Origin: Serilophus lunatus
Lineage: Eukaryota; Chordata; Aves; Passeriformes; Eurylaimidae
Length of the DNA stretch: 64,000 nt
Assembly: GCA_013399895.1 (NCBI GenBank)
Contig: VXBA01006146.1
Span: forward strand, 311,263-375,262
Direction: 5' to 3'
Shown: one piece after another, positions 33,886 through 47,440 of the stretch
Numbering within the stretch: position 1 is the first letter of the stretch
Layout of the letters: each line of letters opens with the position of its first letter
Translations under genes and position numbers: made by a program
The notes under the pieces: generated by a model
What the model saw: the letters and a program-made list of their open reading frames with translations, nothing else
Told to the model about the DNA's origin: nothing
The model's database searches: none

Positions 33886-36486
33886 CTGTTACACCTGTAT
33901 GACACACACAAATGCTCCCAGTTTTCTCTCAGGTCTGAAGAACAGCAACCATCACTTTCCTTTACTGTTCCAGCCACCTTGGCTCATTCAGTCTGAAACC
34001 AGCACGAGCAGCACAGGGATGGCCCCACAGGGAGTGGCCTGTGCAGACAGCACAAGCACAGCGGAAGGGATTGTGTGCCCCAACACCCTCACCTTGGCTG
34101 GCAGACCAAGGAGCAGTGACTGCTCTGCTCTGAGTGCTGCACGTCCACTACCATCTATAGCAACACTGTGGTGTTCCCTTACATGCCCTGTTAGTGGCAA
34201 TAGTACAAGGGATCATCACATCCCCCCAAAACATCAACTGTATGTCTCTGATAGGGAAACAGGAGTACCAAGATCCTCAGAAATAGAAAGGAATGAAAAA
34301 AAAAACTCTGCAGAAGACAAAGATGAGCTCACACTTGTAATGACAGAGAAATGACAAGGTGTGTTGCTCCACAGCAACTGTCTGTTGGATGTCTCTGCAC
34401 AAGGCAAAATGAACCACGGAATAGCTAGCAACGGGCACTATGTGAGGCAAACCTAATTTTAACCAAAGAAGGAAAAGACCCAAATGTGCAATTAAAAAAA
34501 ATAATACTTGTTTATCCCATACTCTTCCTAGTACTGCCTTTGCAAATCTCATTTCCTTAGTTCCTGCTGATTTGGCAACAAATGTGTTAAGGAGATCTGC
34601 AGTGGCCCTGACATGTGTGTGGAGAAACACGGGCTGTTTTCCCTTTCCTCCCGATTTTTCTGGCAGTGTAATGCACTTGAAGTAAGCACAGTAAGACAAA
34701 TATGAATGGGGACAGTTAGTACTACCTTGAGTACTATCCTGCAATCATATTTTAGTGTGTATAAGCTGATTTCTTAGAACAAATGCAGAAACCATTGCTC
34801 CTGCAAATAAAGACAAGGGTTTGTTTTTTTCTTATTGTGCATCTTACAATTTAATGTAGGCTTTATTTTTTTATGGGGTATGTTTCTAAGCCTTAAGTGC
34901 CCAGATCTCTCTGTTTTGCTTCCTGCATTCAGAGGTCGTACGGTACAGACCGAGGATGGGGAAGAAAGGGAAAATAGCACTGTTTGCTCTGGCTTTCATC
35001 CTGCTCCATTCCCTTTCCCAGATGAATGCAATAACTTTGACTGCCACTTTGTTGGCGAGACAGAAATATGCAGCACCAAACACGCCATGTTAAAGCGCCA
35101 TCTGGGATATGAGCTGAGGGAGCTTGAGCCTTTGCTTGTGTCAACAGCATCTTTCACATCTCACAGGCATGGGGAGATGAAGGTCACTGAGGAAGAGCAC
35201 TTGAATCAACACAAATCCAACTGACAGTGTTAAGCTTGAAAGGAAAAATTGCTCACCATTTCTCTTTCTCACTTTTGACCGCAAATAACAGGAGGAAAGT
35301 ACTCATTTTAAAATGCCATACTGCTAACAGCCACTCACCCCAAAAACACCGGCACCTTTAAGGTAACCATGGCACTGTGCCACCTCAGCACCTGAGCAGT
35401 GAGCCCTCCTGAAACACTTGCCATTTCTGGCCTTGTGTAGGGCAGCATTCTGGAACTGGAACTCGCTTTTCCCTCTCTCTAAAATCACCCCGCCAGCCAG
35501 ACATTTCTTGCCACTTGGAAAGGTCCCCCTATGAAATACTAAATGGATTTGTTGTTGCACAGGGAGAGAGAAATGAACACACAAGTCTCATCCACGCACC
35601 ATACCATCAGGGTGGGGCAATCTGAGTGAATGGTGGATCATTCTCTAGCCATTTTTTTTCCCCTCTGTGCAAGGAAGTGAGCTGTGGTCTGAGATGAGGA
35701 TCCAAATACATCTTGTTTTAACATAGACAGCAGAAAATTTCACCTGGCAGCAATATTGTCCTATTCTCCTATATTGTCTTCCACAAATGAGTTCAGAGAA
35801 AATGAAAAAAAAAAAACACCAAATGAATCACTTTCATTATGCTTATATATCAATTAAGTTGAACTTCCACTGGCACTGCATAGCAGGGAATATCAAACAC
35901 AGGAGGAATCAGGAGGCCTGCAAAAGGTGGGACGGAAAGTCCAGGAGATAATCAGGAAAGCAGTTTCCAATCTTGTGATGGAGATTGTCTGAAGGCATCC
36001 CACACCACTCTCTACTCTCGATACAGCATGACGTTAACAACACCAAATCAGCAGCAGGAATATCAGTCTTCTAAAGGACTGGGAGTTTAGTCTCCTCCCT
36101 TCAAACAATCAACACAACAGCTACTTGAACGTAGCTGCAGGCCCATTCAAAAGATGGTAAAGCCTACCACGCTATTTCAGGAGATGGAGAGATCAAGGCT
36201 AATAAAGAAAAGACCCAGGACGTTGATTTTTCAAGTTTACAAGATATTTCAGATGGAGCTGGCTCTGTGGCACCTGGCACCTTGTAAGAGTGTAGCATGG
36301 AAATAATGTACAGTCTTTGCCATGTATTAAACTTCAACATCCATGGTAAATTCTTATGATGTGAGTGGGGTTTGCATGCTTTTTCATTATGAAATTTTTC
36401 AGAAATAATAAACCCTGTACAATGCTGCCCACAGAGCTGGCAATTTCCTTTTTGTCCTACAGTGCATTCTCCTGTAAAGATCTGTG

Positions 36487-36552
36487 CTGGTTGGGATTCC
36501 TGTGCTGGAGAAGGCATCTGATCTGGACAGAAGGCCATGGAATCCCAACCAG
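36487..36552. repeat. Perfect 14-bp inverted repeat (hairpin-forming)
   Basis: The left arm CTGGTTGGGATTCC (36487-36500) is the exact reverse complement of the right arm GGAATCCCAACCAG (36539-36552), with 38 bases between. The spacer does not continue the pairing cleanly, so the structure is a 14-bp stem with a large loop. This is not a typical pre-miRNA, which has a longer imperfect stem and a smaller loop. No target-site duplication was identified around it. Confidence 0.8.
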
Positions 36553-39500
36553 AATCAAAGGCCTTCCTGTACCACTAGACAGAGGATGAACATTAAAGCT
36601 CAATATTAATTCCAGTCTCTCTGGGTTCTCGCTCCCTTTGCCATAGGAATACATGCCAAAGTACAGTTAATCTTCCTTTTTGCTTTTGTGTTCCTTAGCT
36701 AAGCAGAGTCTGGAGACAGGAATACGGAAAAGGAATATGCTGCCAAGACAGTTTCACCATAGTGCATCCCTGCACTGTTTATGCCACAACATTATTCTTG
36801 TTCTCCACTCCAGATGAAACGAGAGCACATACAGCCTCCAGACACGAACCCATCAGTCCTTAGTATATCCTCAGCTGAAGGAAAATTCCCATTGCAAAGA
36901 AAAGCCAAATTTCAAAACAGTGGAAGTTTGGAAATATACTCAATTCAGGTAGTAGGAATGCAAAATGTACATTTGAGGACAATGTTGAACAGCAGTCAGC
37001 AATGAACCCTTGTAGTCATGAAGACTAGTCCCATATTGAGATGTATGAGCAAGAAATAATCAGCAAGTTATGAAAAGAGATTATTCTCCTCTATTTATAT
37101 GAAATATCATGTGTCTCCCCACAGCACAGGAGAGATATTAACAGGTCAGAGAGAGCCCAGCAGAGATCTACTGAATTTCCAGTAGGTAGAAAGGAGCATC
37201 CAGGCTGTATGCATTTCTGTGTTTGGTACCTTCCCCTTGTAGATTGCCTTACCAGTGACATGAAGGGGGCTGAAATGTTTAATCCAGTAACTTAATTCTG
37301 TTGTCTTATCAACAGAATGTCCATCAGAAAATTAGGTGGGGAAAAAAAAAAAAGAGAAACAACCAGAGCATGGCCCTCTAGTATGTGACTAATGTGGAAT
37401 GGGGAAAAAACCCAGGCCTGGCTGTGCACAGCTGTCCCCCAGAGTCAGTGTAAACTGGTGTTGCATGGTGCTGTTAATACACAGAAGACTCCTGAAGAAA
37501 GATTCAAGACCAATAAAGAGGGATTCTTCTCACTTGAAGAGCTACCTATTTTTAACAAGTGTATCAGATGATTTTTAAGAAAGCATTATCTATGCCTCTC
37601 CAAATCCTTCTCTCTGTAATTTGAGCCACCATGGACATTTTCCCTGAGGTATCACTGGCCATCCTGGCTGCCAAACCAGGAGACTGTGAGCTATCATGGA
37701 CAAGAACCATGCAGGCTTCTTTATGCTGAGTCCCACCCCAGTATTTTGTGTTTCCCCACCAGCTGCCATTAAAACAGAACATCTGAAACAACAGGCTGAT
37801 ATCACTTGAGTTACAAAAAGAGAAATACTGCAATGTCCAAGTAATTCCAAGTGAGGAAACTGCAGATAAACAAAAACTTCTGAAACAAAAGACCATCAGA
37901 CAATGCAAACCTCTGAAAGTATCAGTTTATCATTCTTTTTATGAATCAAGCAACCACTTTTGCCTTCTATTTAAACTGAACACGAGGATTACATTTTAAT
38001 TAGTAAACAGTAATGAAATACCTCACAGAGAGAACCTGTTAGAAAGGTGGACCTGTTAGACAGTTTCTGGAGTGGTCAAATGATGGCTTACTCCAAGAAA
38101 ATGTGAACTCTGCAGTGCCCTTCAGCTTTCTGCCTCTGAGGAAGGACATGCCTTTGAAACACAAATATTAGGAGAATGCGTGGGGACCTCCAAAGAGCAA
38201 CATCAAATGAAGACATTTTAAGGACAATTTCAGACTTCACTGTTCACATATCCCACTTCAGGCAACAAAGGTTGATCCCCTGTTCCTGAGAACCCTGCCC
38301 TGCAGAAGTGGTGACCTGTACAAGCTGCAAAGTTGAGTCATATGCAGAAAGTGTGTGTGGGTGTCTTCCAATCTTTCCATGAATAAAAATTCTCAGTGAC
38401 AGCAAGGCATGTTTAGCAACCCTTGAGAAAGACTTTATAAAACCTTTACATGGAATTGCAATCCCTTTTTAAGTTGGCATTGTTGTTCAACACAATGGCC
38501 TTCACTTAGCCGGAGTCGAGGATCGCCAGTCTTCCTGTGAGAGGTAAAAAGGTGCCTCCCAGCACTACAAGGAGTTAAGTAGATAAAATAGAGTAGTTGA
38601 AAGAGAAAACACCTGTGTGCAATGACATATTTTATGCCCTGCACTTCATGTGCAGCTGCAATGGAGCTCTGAGGTCTTCTGAACAAACTCGTTGAGAGCT
38701 TGAGAAGGGAAATGCCGTGTCTGGAGCTCCCTCGACTTCATGAGCTCATCTCAGCTGGGGCTGAGGTAACAAGTCAGTGAACACTGTGACTGAAGCCAGG
38801 TTTGCCTTTTCCCTGCTCCACCACTGAGTCCCTACAGCTTCTGGGACATAAAATATGAGACATTTGACAAGGTCTTGATTTCACCTTCTACAAATTGCTT
38901 TTGAGCAATTCAAGTTTTATTCTGTTTCTACTTAAAGTATCTCTCAATCTGCAGAATCAGGAAAGGGAGAAGCTGAGATCATTGGGCCATTATCACAATG
39001 ACACTTTGGGGGAGAAGACAGCTTTTTTAGCTGATATCCCCCTGTATAAACTTTCAATAAAAATGTAGTAATGCATTTCAAAAGCAATATATTGGGTATG
39101 CTTGTCCCTTTCCTAGGAAGAAGTTGGCCTACCAATAGGCTCCCTGAATAGCTGACTAACCTCAAACAGTTTCTGAGTTTTGCTTCAAAAAATCCAAGTA
39201 ATTTAGGACTACTGCTGCAATACAGAACAGCATCTACATTTCAGCATTTTGCCCTCCCCTCTCTTCTTAATTCTTATACTGTGTTCCCACCCACAGAATT
39301 ACTTGCCTAGTCAACAGTTTGCATTAACTGCATAAATGTCTGTTAGCAAGAAAGGTGATGCACAGCAAACGAGAGACTTCCCAAAGAGAGACAAAGGCCT
39401 ATTAATTCCATTTAGCTACACATATAAAATATGCAGCAAATAACAAACATCCACAGAAACATACACATCCCTCCCAGAGGACAAAACTCACAAGTAAAAA

Positions 39501-40814
39501 CCAGGAATGACAGGAAAAAAAACCAGTATTGCTGAAAAACATTCAGCTTTAGAAGGAAAGATCAAATGTTTGCCTGTGAGAATAGACAGAAAAAATGACA
39601 GCAGGATCAGAGAACACCCTCTTGTGTGTGGGATTCCTGCCATGATATGGAGCAGGGCGAAGATGTTCAAATAATAAGGTTATTTTGACAATAAGAAATA
39701 TTGTGCTAGTAGGTGTTTTGTATGAAAAGCAGAAAGTACTCCCCAAATAACAATAATAACAACTTCAGGTGTCTGATTGCTAGCACTAGCATTTCCTAGG
39801 TGTGAAAGAACATATGGATGTTTGTTTTTATGGCTATTTGTTGGACAGAAGGGGTATCTAGGATATTCATGGATTAAAAAAAATCATGTAAGTTATTGTC
39901 ATAGACCAAATGACTAGGAAGGTCAATGATTTTGACTGACTGATCAAAAATGAGGTTTATAAAAAAGAATCAGACAAATAGCTTGTATACATGAAATACT
40001 GCAAACAACAGATAATGCACCAGGGGATTTATTACTAAAACCAATTTCATTTTCTAAGCCTTAGGTAATTTACAACATGCAACCAAATAAGAAACAGGCT
40101 GTTTTCCCCAGTTAAAAAAAAAAAAGGGAAAAGACTGCTAAACATTCTTCCTCACAAAAAAAATCCCCCCCAAAAACCAAACCAGAACAAAACAGAAATG
40201 GAAATAGAAAAATCCTGCAACCCTTAAGGTAGCAGAGCTTTGTGCTTCACAACTTCATGTACTGCATTGTCAACCAGTCTGGCAGAAAGGAGAAGGCTGA
40301 CAGCTCTCCAGAGGACCCTGCTGAAGCTGCTGTGCAGAAGTGTGGAACAGCACAGACCTGATCCTGCATGTAATGAGACTGAGGAGAGCTGGAAGGTAAA
40401 CTCCCTCAGCTGCAGAGAAGGAGCAGACAGACTGCTGAGCCTCACGTGTGCCCTTTTGCACATGCAAGCACATGTACACAGGCATGGGCCTCCCCTCCTG
40501 CCCAGCTCTGCTTGGGGGAGCACGCTCTTAGCAGGGGAAAACAAAAAAGTCAGGGTTCTGTTTGCCATAAATGCACTGCAAAAAAAAGCATCCAACTATA
40601 TTAAATTATAAAAAAAAATAAATCCCAACTCACACTCAAAGTGTCTCACTCATGAATCCAGAGAACACAGCCAAATCAAGGGAATACTGACATATCTGTG
40701 CTCCTATTTTATGCCTCAGGTTAAGCACACTGGAAAATCCTCATTAACTGGTGACAGTTTTAGCTAAAGGTCTTGTGCACCAGGCTGGCTGAGAATATTA
40801 GGCCTCATTAAATT

Positions 40815-40830
40815 AAAAAAAAAAAAAAAA
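40815..40830 (+). repeat. Poly(A) run, 16 bases
   Basis: An uninterrupted run of A follows ATT in an AT-rich context. No gene-like or retroposed sequence is recognisable directly upstream, so it is listed as a simple repeat rather than a retrocopy tail. Confidence 0.9.
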
Positions 40831-41099
40831 GAACAAACATAGCTGCTGTAATACTCCGTTCAGTTTGTCTAATTCAGCTTTAATTGCTACCCATGTAACA
40901 GATCTCTTGCATTCCTTGTAGAACTACACCAGACACACATACTTCACATATTGAACACAGTAAACACAATCAATGCTTGATTTTTCTCCTGACAATGCTG
41001 TCCCAAAAAGGCTCTGGAGCAAAACAGAGACTTTTCACTATCTCCTAGCAGGTGAGGCAACCCAAAAAATGTGGCCGTTGTGGCAACTTTGACTGAAGA

Positions 41100-41489
41100 A
41101 TCTCTCTTACAAGGAAATCCTAAGGGAGGTGGGCCTGTTCAGCCTCAGGAAGAGATGACTTAGAGGGGACCTCATCAATGTCTTTCAGTACCTGAAAGGA
41201 GGTGACAGAAGATGGTCCAGGCTCTGCTTGTTGGTGCCGAGCAACAGGACAAGAGGCAACAGGCAGAGGAACTGATGCACAGGAAGCTCCACCTGAACAT
41301 GAGGAAGAACTTCTTTACTACATGAATGATCAAGCACAGGAACAGATTTCCCAGATATCTCACTGGAGATATTCCAGAACTGTCTGGACACAATCCTGTG
41401 CCACATGCACTGGGATGACCCAGCTTGAGCAGGGAGGATGGACCAGATGCCCCACTGTGGTCCACTCCAATCTGACTGATTCTGTGAAC
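41100..41489 (+). mobile_element. CR1 LINE 3' fragment
   Basis: The plus strand follows CR1: CTCTTACAAGGAAATCCTAA, GGCCTGTTCAGCCTCAGGAA, GAGATGACTTAGAGGGGACC, ACAGGACAAGAGGCAACAGG, then AACATGAGGAAGAACTTCTT, and the tail near CTGACTGATTCTGTGAA. It is well preserved, 5'-truncated, and inserted antisense to ERBB4. Confidence 0.93.
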
Positions 41490-44105
41490 TTGGAAAGTGC
41501 AGATCTCAGTGTCAGATGCCAGAGGAGTGGTGGCTCATCAGCAGCTAATAACATACCCTGATCCTTGTATGAGAAACCACAACACTGCTTCCCTATTTAC
41601 TGCAAATTCACTTCTACACAGCCTGAACACTCAACCCCCCAGCAACACTAGGTGGCTTCTCTTATTCAATGTACACAATTACCATGGCAAGGTGAGTTCT
41701 TGGGAAGTTCAGACTCCCTCTGCTGTGTATTTAAAACAGCTACCTTCCTTCTACACATCATTTCCTGTGAAAACCCAGAGCAAACCTACTGGAGAAGTTG
41801 AGGGTAGAACTCTCAGAAAGCTATTGAGGCAGCAAGCCAAAAGCTGAGGCTGACAGTTGTGTACTGGCTGCCTGCAGCAAGAGCTATCTTGTTATATCAT
41901 CACATCATACATGATGCAACAGGATGAAGGGCCAACAAAAGAAACTGCAAAGGACAACTGCCACCATAACACAATGCAGATGTCAGATCATTCCTGCTTT
42001 GATACAGCATTCTGTGTTACCAGTGCTGTACTGGTGGAAAAGGCACAGAATAGCAATGAGCTTGCAACCTTCATGCTCCTTTTTATGCAGAACGGGGTGT
42101 TTTGCAGGATGGTTGTACCATCTCCACATAGATGACATTAATAAACATCCAGCTGTCTATTAACACAAACATGTATGTATCTGCATAGACTGAGAGAGCA
42201 CCAACATGAGACAGAGAGGGAACACACAGTTTATTCTGTGCATAATATTCCCAGATGTGATTTTGGCTTGTATCTGCTCTGCCATTGCAAAGTAGTGATA
42301 CGAAAGCACCACTTGAAGGCGCATGAAATCCTCAGGAAAGGCATTTGTGACAGTTAAGAAGCCTAAGAAGTCAGGGTGGAATGGACATGCTGCTGGTTTG
42401 CAGATTTTTAAAGGAGAACATCTCATTGGCATTCTTTTGTGTCCACTATACCTCAATTAAAATCAGTCACCGTGCAATAATAAAAAAGAAGATAAACACC
42501 AACAGAAAATAAGAACTATTTTATGGCCTTGTGCTTTTAGTTGAGTAGGATGTGTGTGAGTGAGGATTATGATAATTCTGACAAAATTAATAGGTAGCAC
42601 CATGCTGTAATCTGGGGAAAGACAACATAATACTCAATTATAATGCACGTGACACTAATACATCATGCTGAAATCTTTTGACAATAGAAAGGAAGATTAT
42701 GGCCAGGTCTCCACATCTCCATCAAATCCCCACAGCTGTGCTGCAGGACAGTCACACCAGTCCTGCTGCCAAAGCTCTGGCACATTCTCATCCCAGGCAC
42801 ATTCTTGTGAGGTTCATCTGTCCAAAGTCATTAAGAGCAGCAGCATCAAGACTCATCAAGAGTTTAAACTAGTGAACACAAGAGAAAGGATGCAGCTTCA
42901 CTTTTCAAAATGCAGAGTAAGACCCTTTTATTCCCATTAAAGAGAGCTTCAGCAGCATTGCAAAGTTACTTGAAATAGGGGTGGGAACAGGAATTTTTAC
43001 TCTGCTCAGCCTGAAAGACTGAAGCAAAGTTAAGTGACACAGTACAATGCTTTTTACTGCACATCAAGAAAATAAACCCCAAAGTTTCCATTCTCTTGCC
43101 CATTCTTGCTCTGCTCATTTTTCCTAATGTGCCATGTTCTTTTTCTGCCCTGCTGTTCTACTGTAGTGTTGTTTCCTTTCCCAGGAGATAATAAATTAAT
43201 TCATGAACTATAGCAAAACAAAGCAATCAGAATGCAAACCAAGAATGAAGAGTGCATCAGGAAGATGAGTTATTCCTTTTAAACATCAGCCTGCATGCTA
43301 ATTTAACTTTCTCTGTCCAGAACCAGACTGGGAAAACGTGCCAATGGTAATGACAACATCTTGAAGAAAACAACACTTCCGTGATGTCACCATTCCCCAT
43401 GGTTAAGGGATCTCAGATGTTCACTCTCAACAGCCCCCCCAGGCACATCAAACAAGCTGTAGTATGCTCATCCTCTTCTCACATCCATGACATCCAATCA
43501 GAGCATCTCTTCCATGCAGGAGTGTGTGGGCCATTGGAGATCACAGCTTACTCCTCACTTCCACCTCATGATTCTCTGTCTTTCCTTGACTTAGCAGGTC
43601 ACTTGCCAACACCAACAATATCTCAGAATGATTTCTGTCTCTCTGCTCTCCTCAAAGCCAGCAGAGACAGGCACTTTCAAAGGACTGCTCAAAGCTCACC
43701 TTTGTTTTCTTATTGGAAGTATCATCATCTCTGTTAACTAAACAGGAGCAGAGGAGCTACAGGCCTCAGCCTGAGTTAACTTTTCTGGCACCTTCCTGCA
43801 ATCTCTGTGAACCTGCACAGCTTTATACACTGTGATGTAGCTCTCCCTTCTCCACTCCTTCATTTTCAGGCATGCACAGATACACATCCAAGCATTCCCT
43901 GGGCTTCATTGCTGCATTTTCAGTTGATGAAAAGAGCAGCTTTATGAAAAAGCCCTCTGAGTCCAACTGTACTTTCTGCAAAATGGCCTTTACAAGCAAG
44001 TAAATAAACAAAGTGAGCCTTGCTTTTGATTTAGACTGTAGATTCCTTTTCAGTAACTATCTGCTTTCACAGCATAGCCACTGACTCAACAGAATTCAAC
44101 AGAAG
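41490..44105 (-). other. ERBB4: ERBB4 intron 20, span between CR1 and SINE
   Basis: About 2.6 kb with no recognised repeat or gene. Several overlapping open frames on the plus strand (up to 118 codons) lack any identifiable domain. Confidence 0.75.
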
Positions 44106-44210
44106 TTCACAAAATATTCTAAGTAGGAAGGGATGCACAAGGATCTTTGAATCCAACAGTTGATTGAATGGCCCGCCCACATGGGGATCAAACCTTAGTG
44201 TTATTAGAGG
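44106..44210 (-). mobile_element. tRNA-Ile/CR1-tailed SINE remnant (TguSINE1-like)
   Basis: Read on the minus strand, the right part (44210-44169) resembles the 3' half of a tRNA-Ile gene. CTAATAACACT matches the anticodon-arm region of tRNA-Ile, and GATCCCCATG with the following GGGCCA matches the T-arm and acceptor stem. It continues into a CR1-type 3' tail (GATCCTTGTGCATCCCTTCC, then AGAATATTTTGTGAAC). The 5' half of the tRNA part is missing, so the copy is truncated. A tRNA-Ile head joined to a CR1 tail is the architecture reported for TguSINE1 of passerine birds. It is not a functional tRNA gene. Confidence 0.7.
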
Positions 44211-46042
44211 ATTTTAATTATGAATTAAATGGAAAATTTCTTCCTTTCTTTGTTTTTTATTTCCTCCAACACTTTACTAAGTGACAGTGTATTCAAATTA
44301 CTCTTCAAACAGGTCTATTACTTCAAGGTTTTACATTAGGGAATAGGGCTACTCTTGTTCTGCCTGTCTACTGCTCTCCTCATGGCATCCAATTAACAAA
44401 AACAAACCAAACCGAACAAAACAGTGCTAAAAAAATCCCAGGCACCAAAGGAACATTTTCCGAGAAAAATCCTGAACTTCTATTATTCAGTGTTCCTTAA
44501 TCTTGCTACATACAGCATATTTGGTTGAAATAAATAGAAACACTTAAATCTCACAATCACCTCTGTCCATTTAAATGGCAAACCAGATTTGACTTTGTAA
44601 TGAACTGCAGAGCTGTTTATATAACCTCCATGTTTTAGAATTAAGCAATAGGCCCCATGAAATCACTCATTACCACCAAGTTTGCTGATTAGAGCCTCAG
44701 GCAAGTATAAAGGCAGTTAACTCACTAACACCATAATTTCCAAGTCCGGTAATGACTTATTCCCAGGTCTTTCTTCTATTAGATGTGCTGCTTCTTACAG
44801 AACAGAGCTTTTACAAACTGCTTTAAAATTTACATCTCTGACAAAACATTCATGAATAAACATAAAAAGTAAATACATGGAGTAAAGTTACTGGGAGAAG
44901 GCTGCATCTTAAAAGGGCCAAATAGAAGAACAACCTCCATTTAGAGTCACAATCTCTAGGCCAGTAATGACAACCCTGAGAAAGTGGAAATGTTGTCAGC
45001 AGAGCACCAGATATGACACATTCCAATTTGGCAAGCGAGGTCAGGAACAAAATGATGTTCTCAGACCACTGTCAATGAGAACCAGCTAGGCATGAGAGGG
45101 AGCCAGTCAAATCTTGCAGCTTTCCCCTCTTACAGAGGGTTATCAACAGCTGAAACACAAAGCAAAGAAATCCTCAGGCCTTTCAGCTCCTCTGCACTCC
45201 TCATATGTCAGTTATGTTGTGTTCAGCTGATTGTCCCTTTGGAGGTCAAAGTCATAAGCCTCACTCGCAGCCTAGGGAGAGGGCAGAGATGTATTCTGAT
45301 AAGGCAAATGAAGCAGAGCTGAGTTATATTGCATATGCCACGTGGTGTGAGCTTTGAGGAGGAGGGAAATGGGAGAGGGCTTGTATTTCACTTCTTGCTC
45401 CAGCGGCATCCAGACTATTAAAAGGGACTCTGTCATCAGCTGTCACTGTGAGCCATGTGGCTGGACCTGACTCATCTAATGGGCCAAATCCAGCCTGGAT
45501 TTATGAGGACTAAGTTTATACAAGATAGAGATGTTTCTGGTTTGAGTCAGTATGAACTGAGTCACAACTCTTCAGAAAATGAGAAATTTTAACAGCAAAA
45601 AAGGGTACTGGCTTCTTGCAAAGGGAATCTGCATCTATTGTACCCTTACTGAAAGGAAGGGCTGGGCTTTCCACAGTCAGTCACTGACAGGACTTTAAAA
45701 CTGCATCTAGATGGGGCAGGATATGCTAATTATATCAAATGTGCACCTGCCTGTGTTTATTAATATATCTGATTGGGCTGTGAATGCAGTATCTCTACAC
45801 ATTAGGAAAGTGGGGGTATGTCCTGGTCTGGACTTTGCTGGACTGCAAAGGAGGAGAGGGGAGGCCGCATGTTTTGTCAAGAAGAGCAGGACAGAAACTG
45901 ATTGCTTAATTGTAAAGCAAACTTCTGCACCACAGATTTACAAGATTATCTTCAGAAAAGGATCACAGGCTACCTAAACGTGGTTCTAAGCAGTGAATAC
46001 CTTCAATAAACCATTTTTCTTATGTTACAGATAGTTTGTAAC

Positions 46043-46130
46043 CATATATATACATATATAATTGCACCCAGTTATGTAAATATTTGAGTGTATTTATATA
46101 TATATGCTACATATAATTTTATTTAGAAAT
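46043..46130 (+). repeat. TA-rich low-complexity tract
   Basis: Two imperfect runs of alternating TA separated by about 25 bases of AT-rich sequence. A degenerate dinucleotide microsatellite. Confidence 0.8.
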
Positions 46131-47419
46131 ATGCTACAACAACACCCCAATTGAAGTTTATTTAAGCCATAAATTTAGTTAAACCATTTATTTAAACCAT
46201 TTTTTTCCATATTCTAAATTATTCTTCTATTAATATGATGTCTGAATTACTCTGATGGTGGATACAACAGCTGACAAACTCTTAACACTCTGGTTCTATA
46301 TGCCTGAAACTACCAAGCTGCTAAGGCCATGGTGAAGCAAGTCTATTTTCAGTTTTTCTGGTATACACCCAGAATGAACCATATTTCAAGGAGAACTGAT
46401 ACAAGTGTTCAGACTTCTTATTAACTGGAAGTTTAATATCACACGATAACATCACTGTGTGCTGTCAGTGGAGTCCAAATACAAATTCATTGCTAGACAG
46501 CAGTGGGATTTATTTTCATCCTCTCTAACCACACATAGGCATAGAAATATATACCTGTGTGACAAGGAGGGAGGGAAGTGAGCTTTTCAAAGGTACAAAG
46601 AGAAGTAAGATGTCCAGAACATTTCCACTGGAATATATATAAGAATAGATTATGTGTAGTAAAAGCATACCTATGCATGCAAATGCTTTAGAGAGAAAAA
46701 TATGCACATAATTGATTAAAACGGTGTCTGTAACACTTGTGTTGTACTAGCACGCTCAAACTTCTATGCTGAGAAATAAATTTGAGGTAGTGAGAAATAG
46801 AAAAATCGTTCATTCTTACTCTACTACTGACACTGAGAAGAACATATATGAGGACAAATAAAATACGTACGTCTGCATGGATTTAAGGCAGAGACAGGAA
46901 AAAACTCCTCAAAGATCTTTTTGGCACACCACAGCTTCGAGCAGTCACCCGTGTCAACTGATGCTCACATCTGTTTCCCAGTTTGGAGCACTGGTTGCCT
47001 CTCCCTTGAAATGCTGTTGATCTGGCAGCCAAGCTTGATAAAAGAACAACGGTTCCCTTCAGTTCCACGTGGGCTGAGCTCGAGTGGCAAGAGAGCATTA
47101 CACAATTACTGAAAATTATCCTGACAGTGGAGGGCTGCTGGGGTTACTTGGGATAAGCAACGCTGCACAGCCACCAGTAGCAGAAGTAATTAGCTGCTGT
47201 AATGAAGAGCGAGGGAAGGAGAAGAGCGTTGTATGGCAGAGTGCTGTACTGTCAGCATCATCATTCTCCAAGGCTTTGGCAGAACAATGCACTGCTGAGC
47301 CTCTAGTAATCTCTACACATGGCTACCCATGAAGAGAGTAATTAAGAAATGTCATTGCCTCCTTGGGAAAATACCATGGTGTCTCAAAAGGGATGATGAT
47401 AATCTCCATAAAAGCCCTG

Positions 47420-47440
47420 TTCTCTCTCTCTCTTTCTCTT
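47420..47440 (+). repeat. TC/TTTC microsatellite
   Basis: A short run of TC repeats passing into CTTT. It is purine-rich in the ERBB4 sense orientation. Confidence 0.85.

Larger units (their letters stand above)
33886..41099 (-). other. ERBB4: ERBB4 intron 20, middle span
   Basis: About 7.2 kb without a recognised interspersed repeat. It contains the perfect inverted repeat at 36487-36552 and homopolymer A runs near 37339 and 40815-40830. Open frames of 157 codons (33881-34354 plus) and 155 codons (34277-34744 minus) show no recognisable domain and are considered chance. Confidence 0.75.

Noticed and set aside
33881..34744. Overlapping 157-codon plus and 155-codon minus frames
   Set aside because: They begin at the edge of a CR1 copy, have no recognisable domains, and oppose each other; chance is the simplest explanation.
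36487..36552. microRNA precursor
   Set aside because: The stem is only 14 bp with a 38-base loop that does not pair further, unlike a normal pre-miRNA.
44169..44210. tRNA-Ile gene
   Set aside because: Only the 3' half is present, it is diverged, and it runs directly into a CR1 tail, so it is a SINE remnant.
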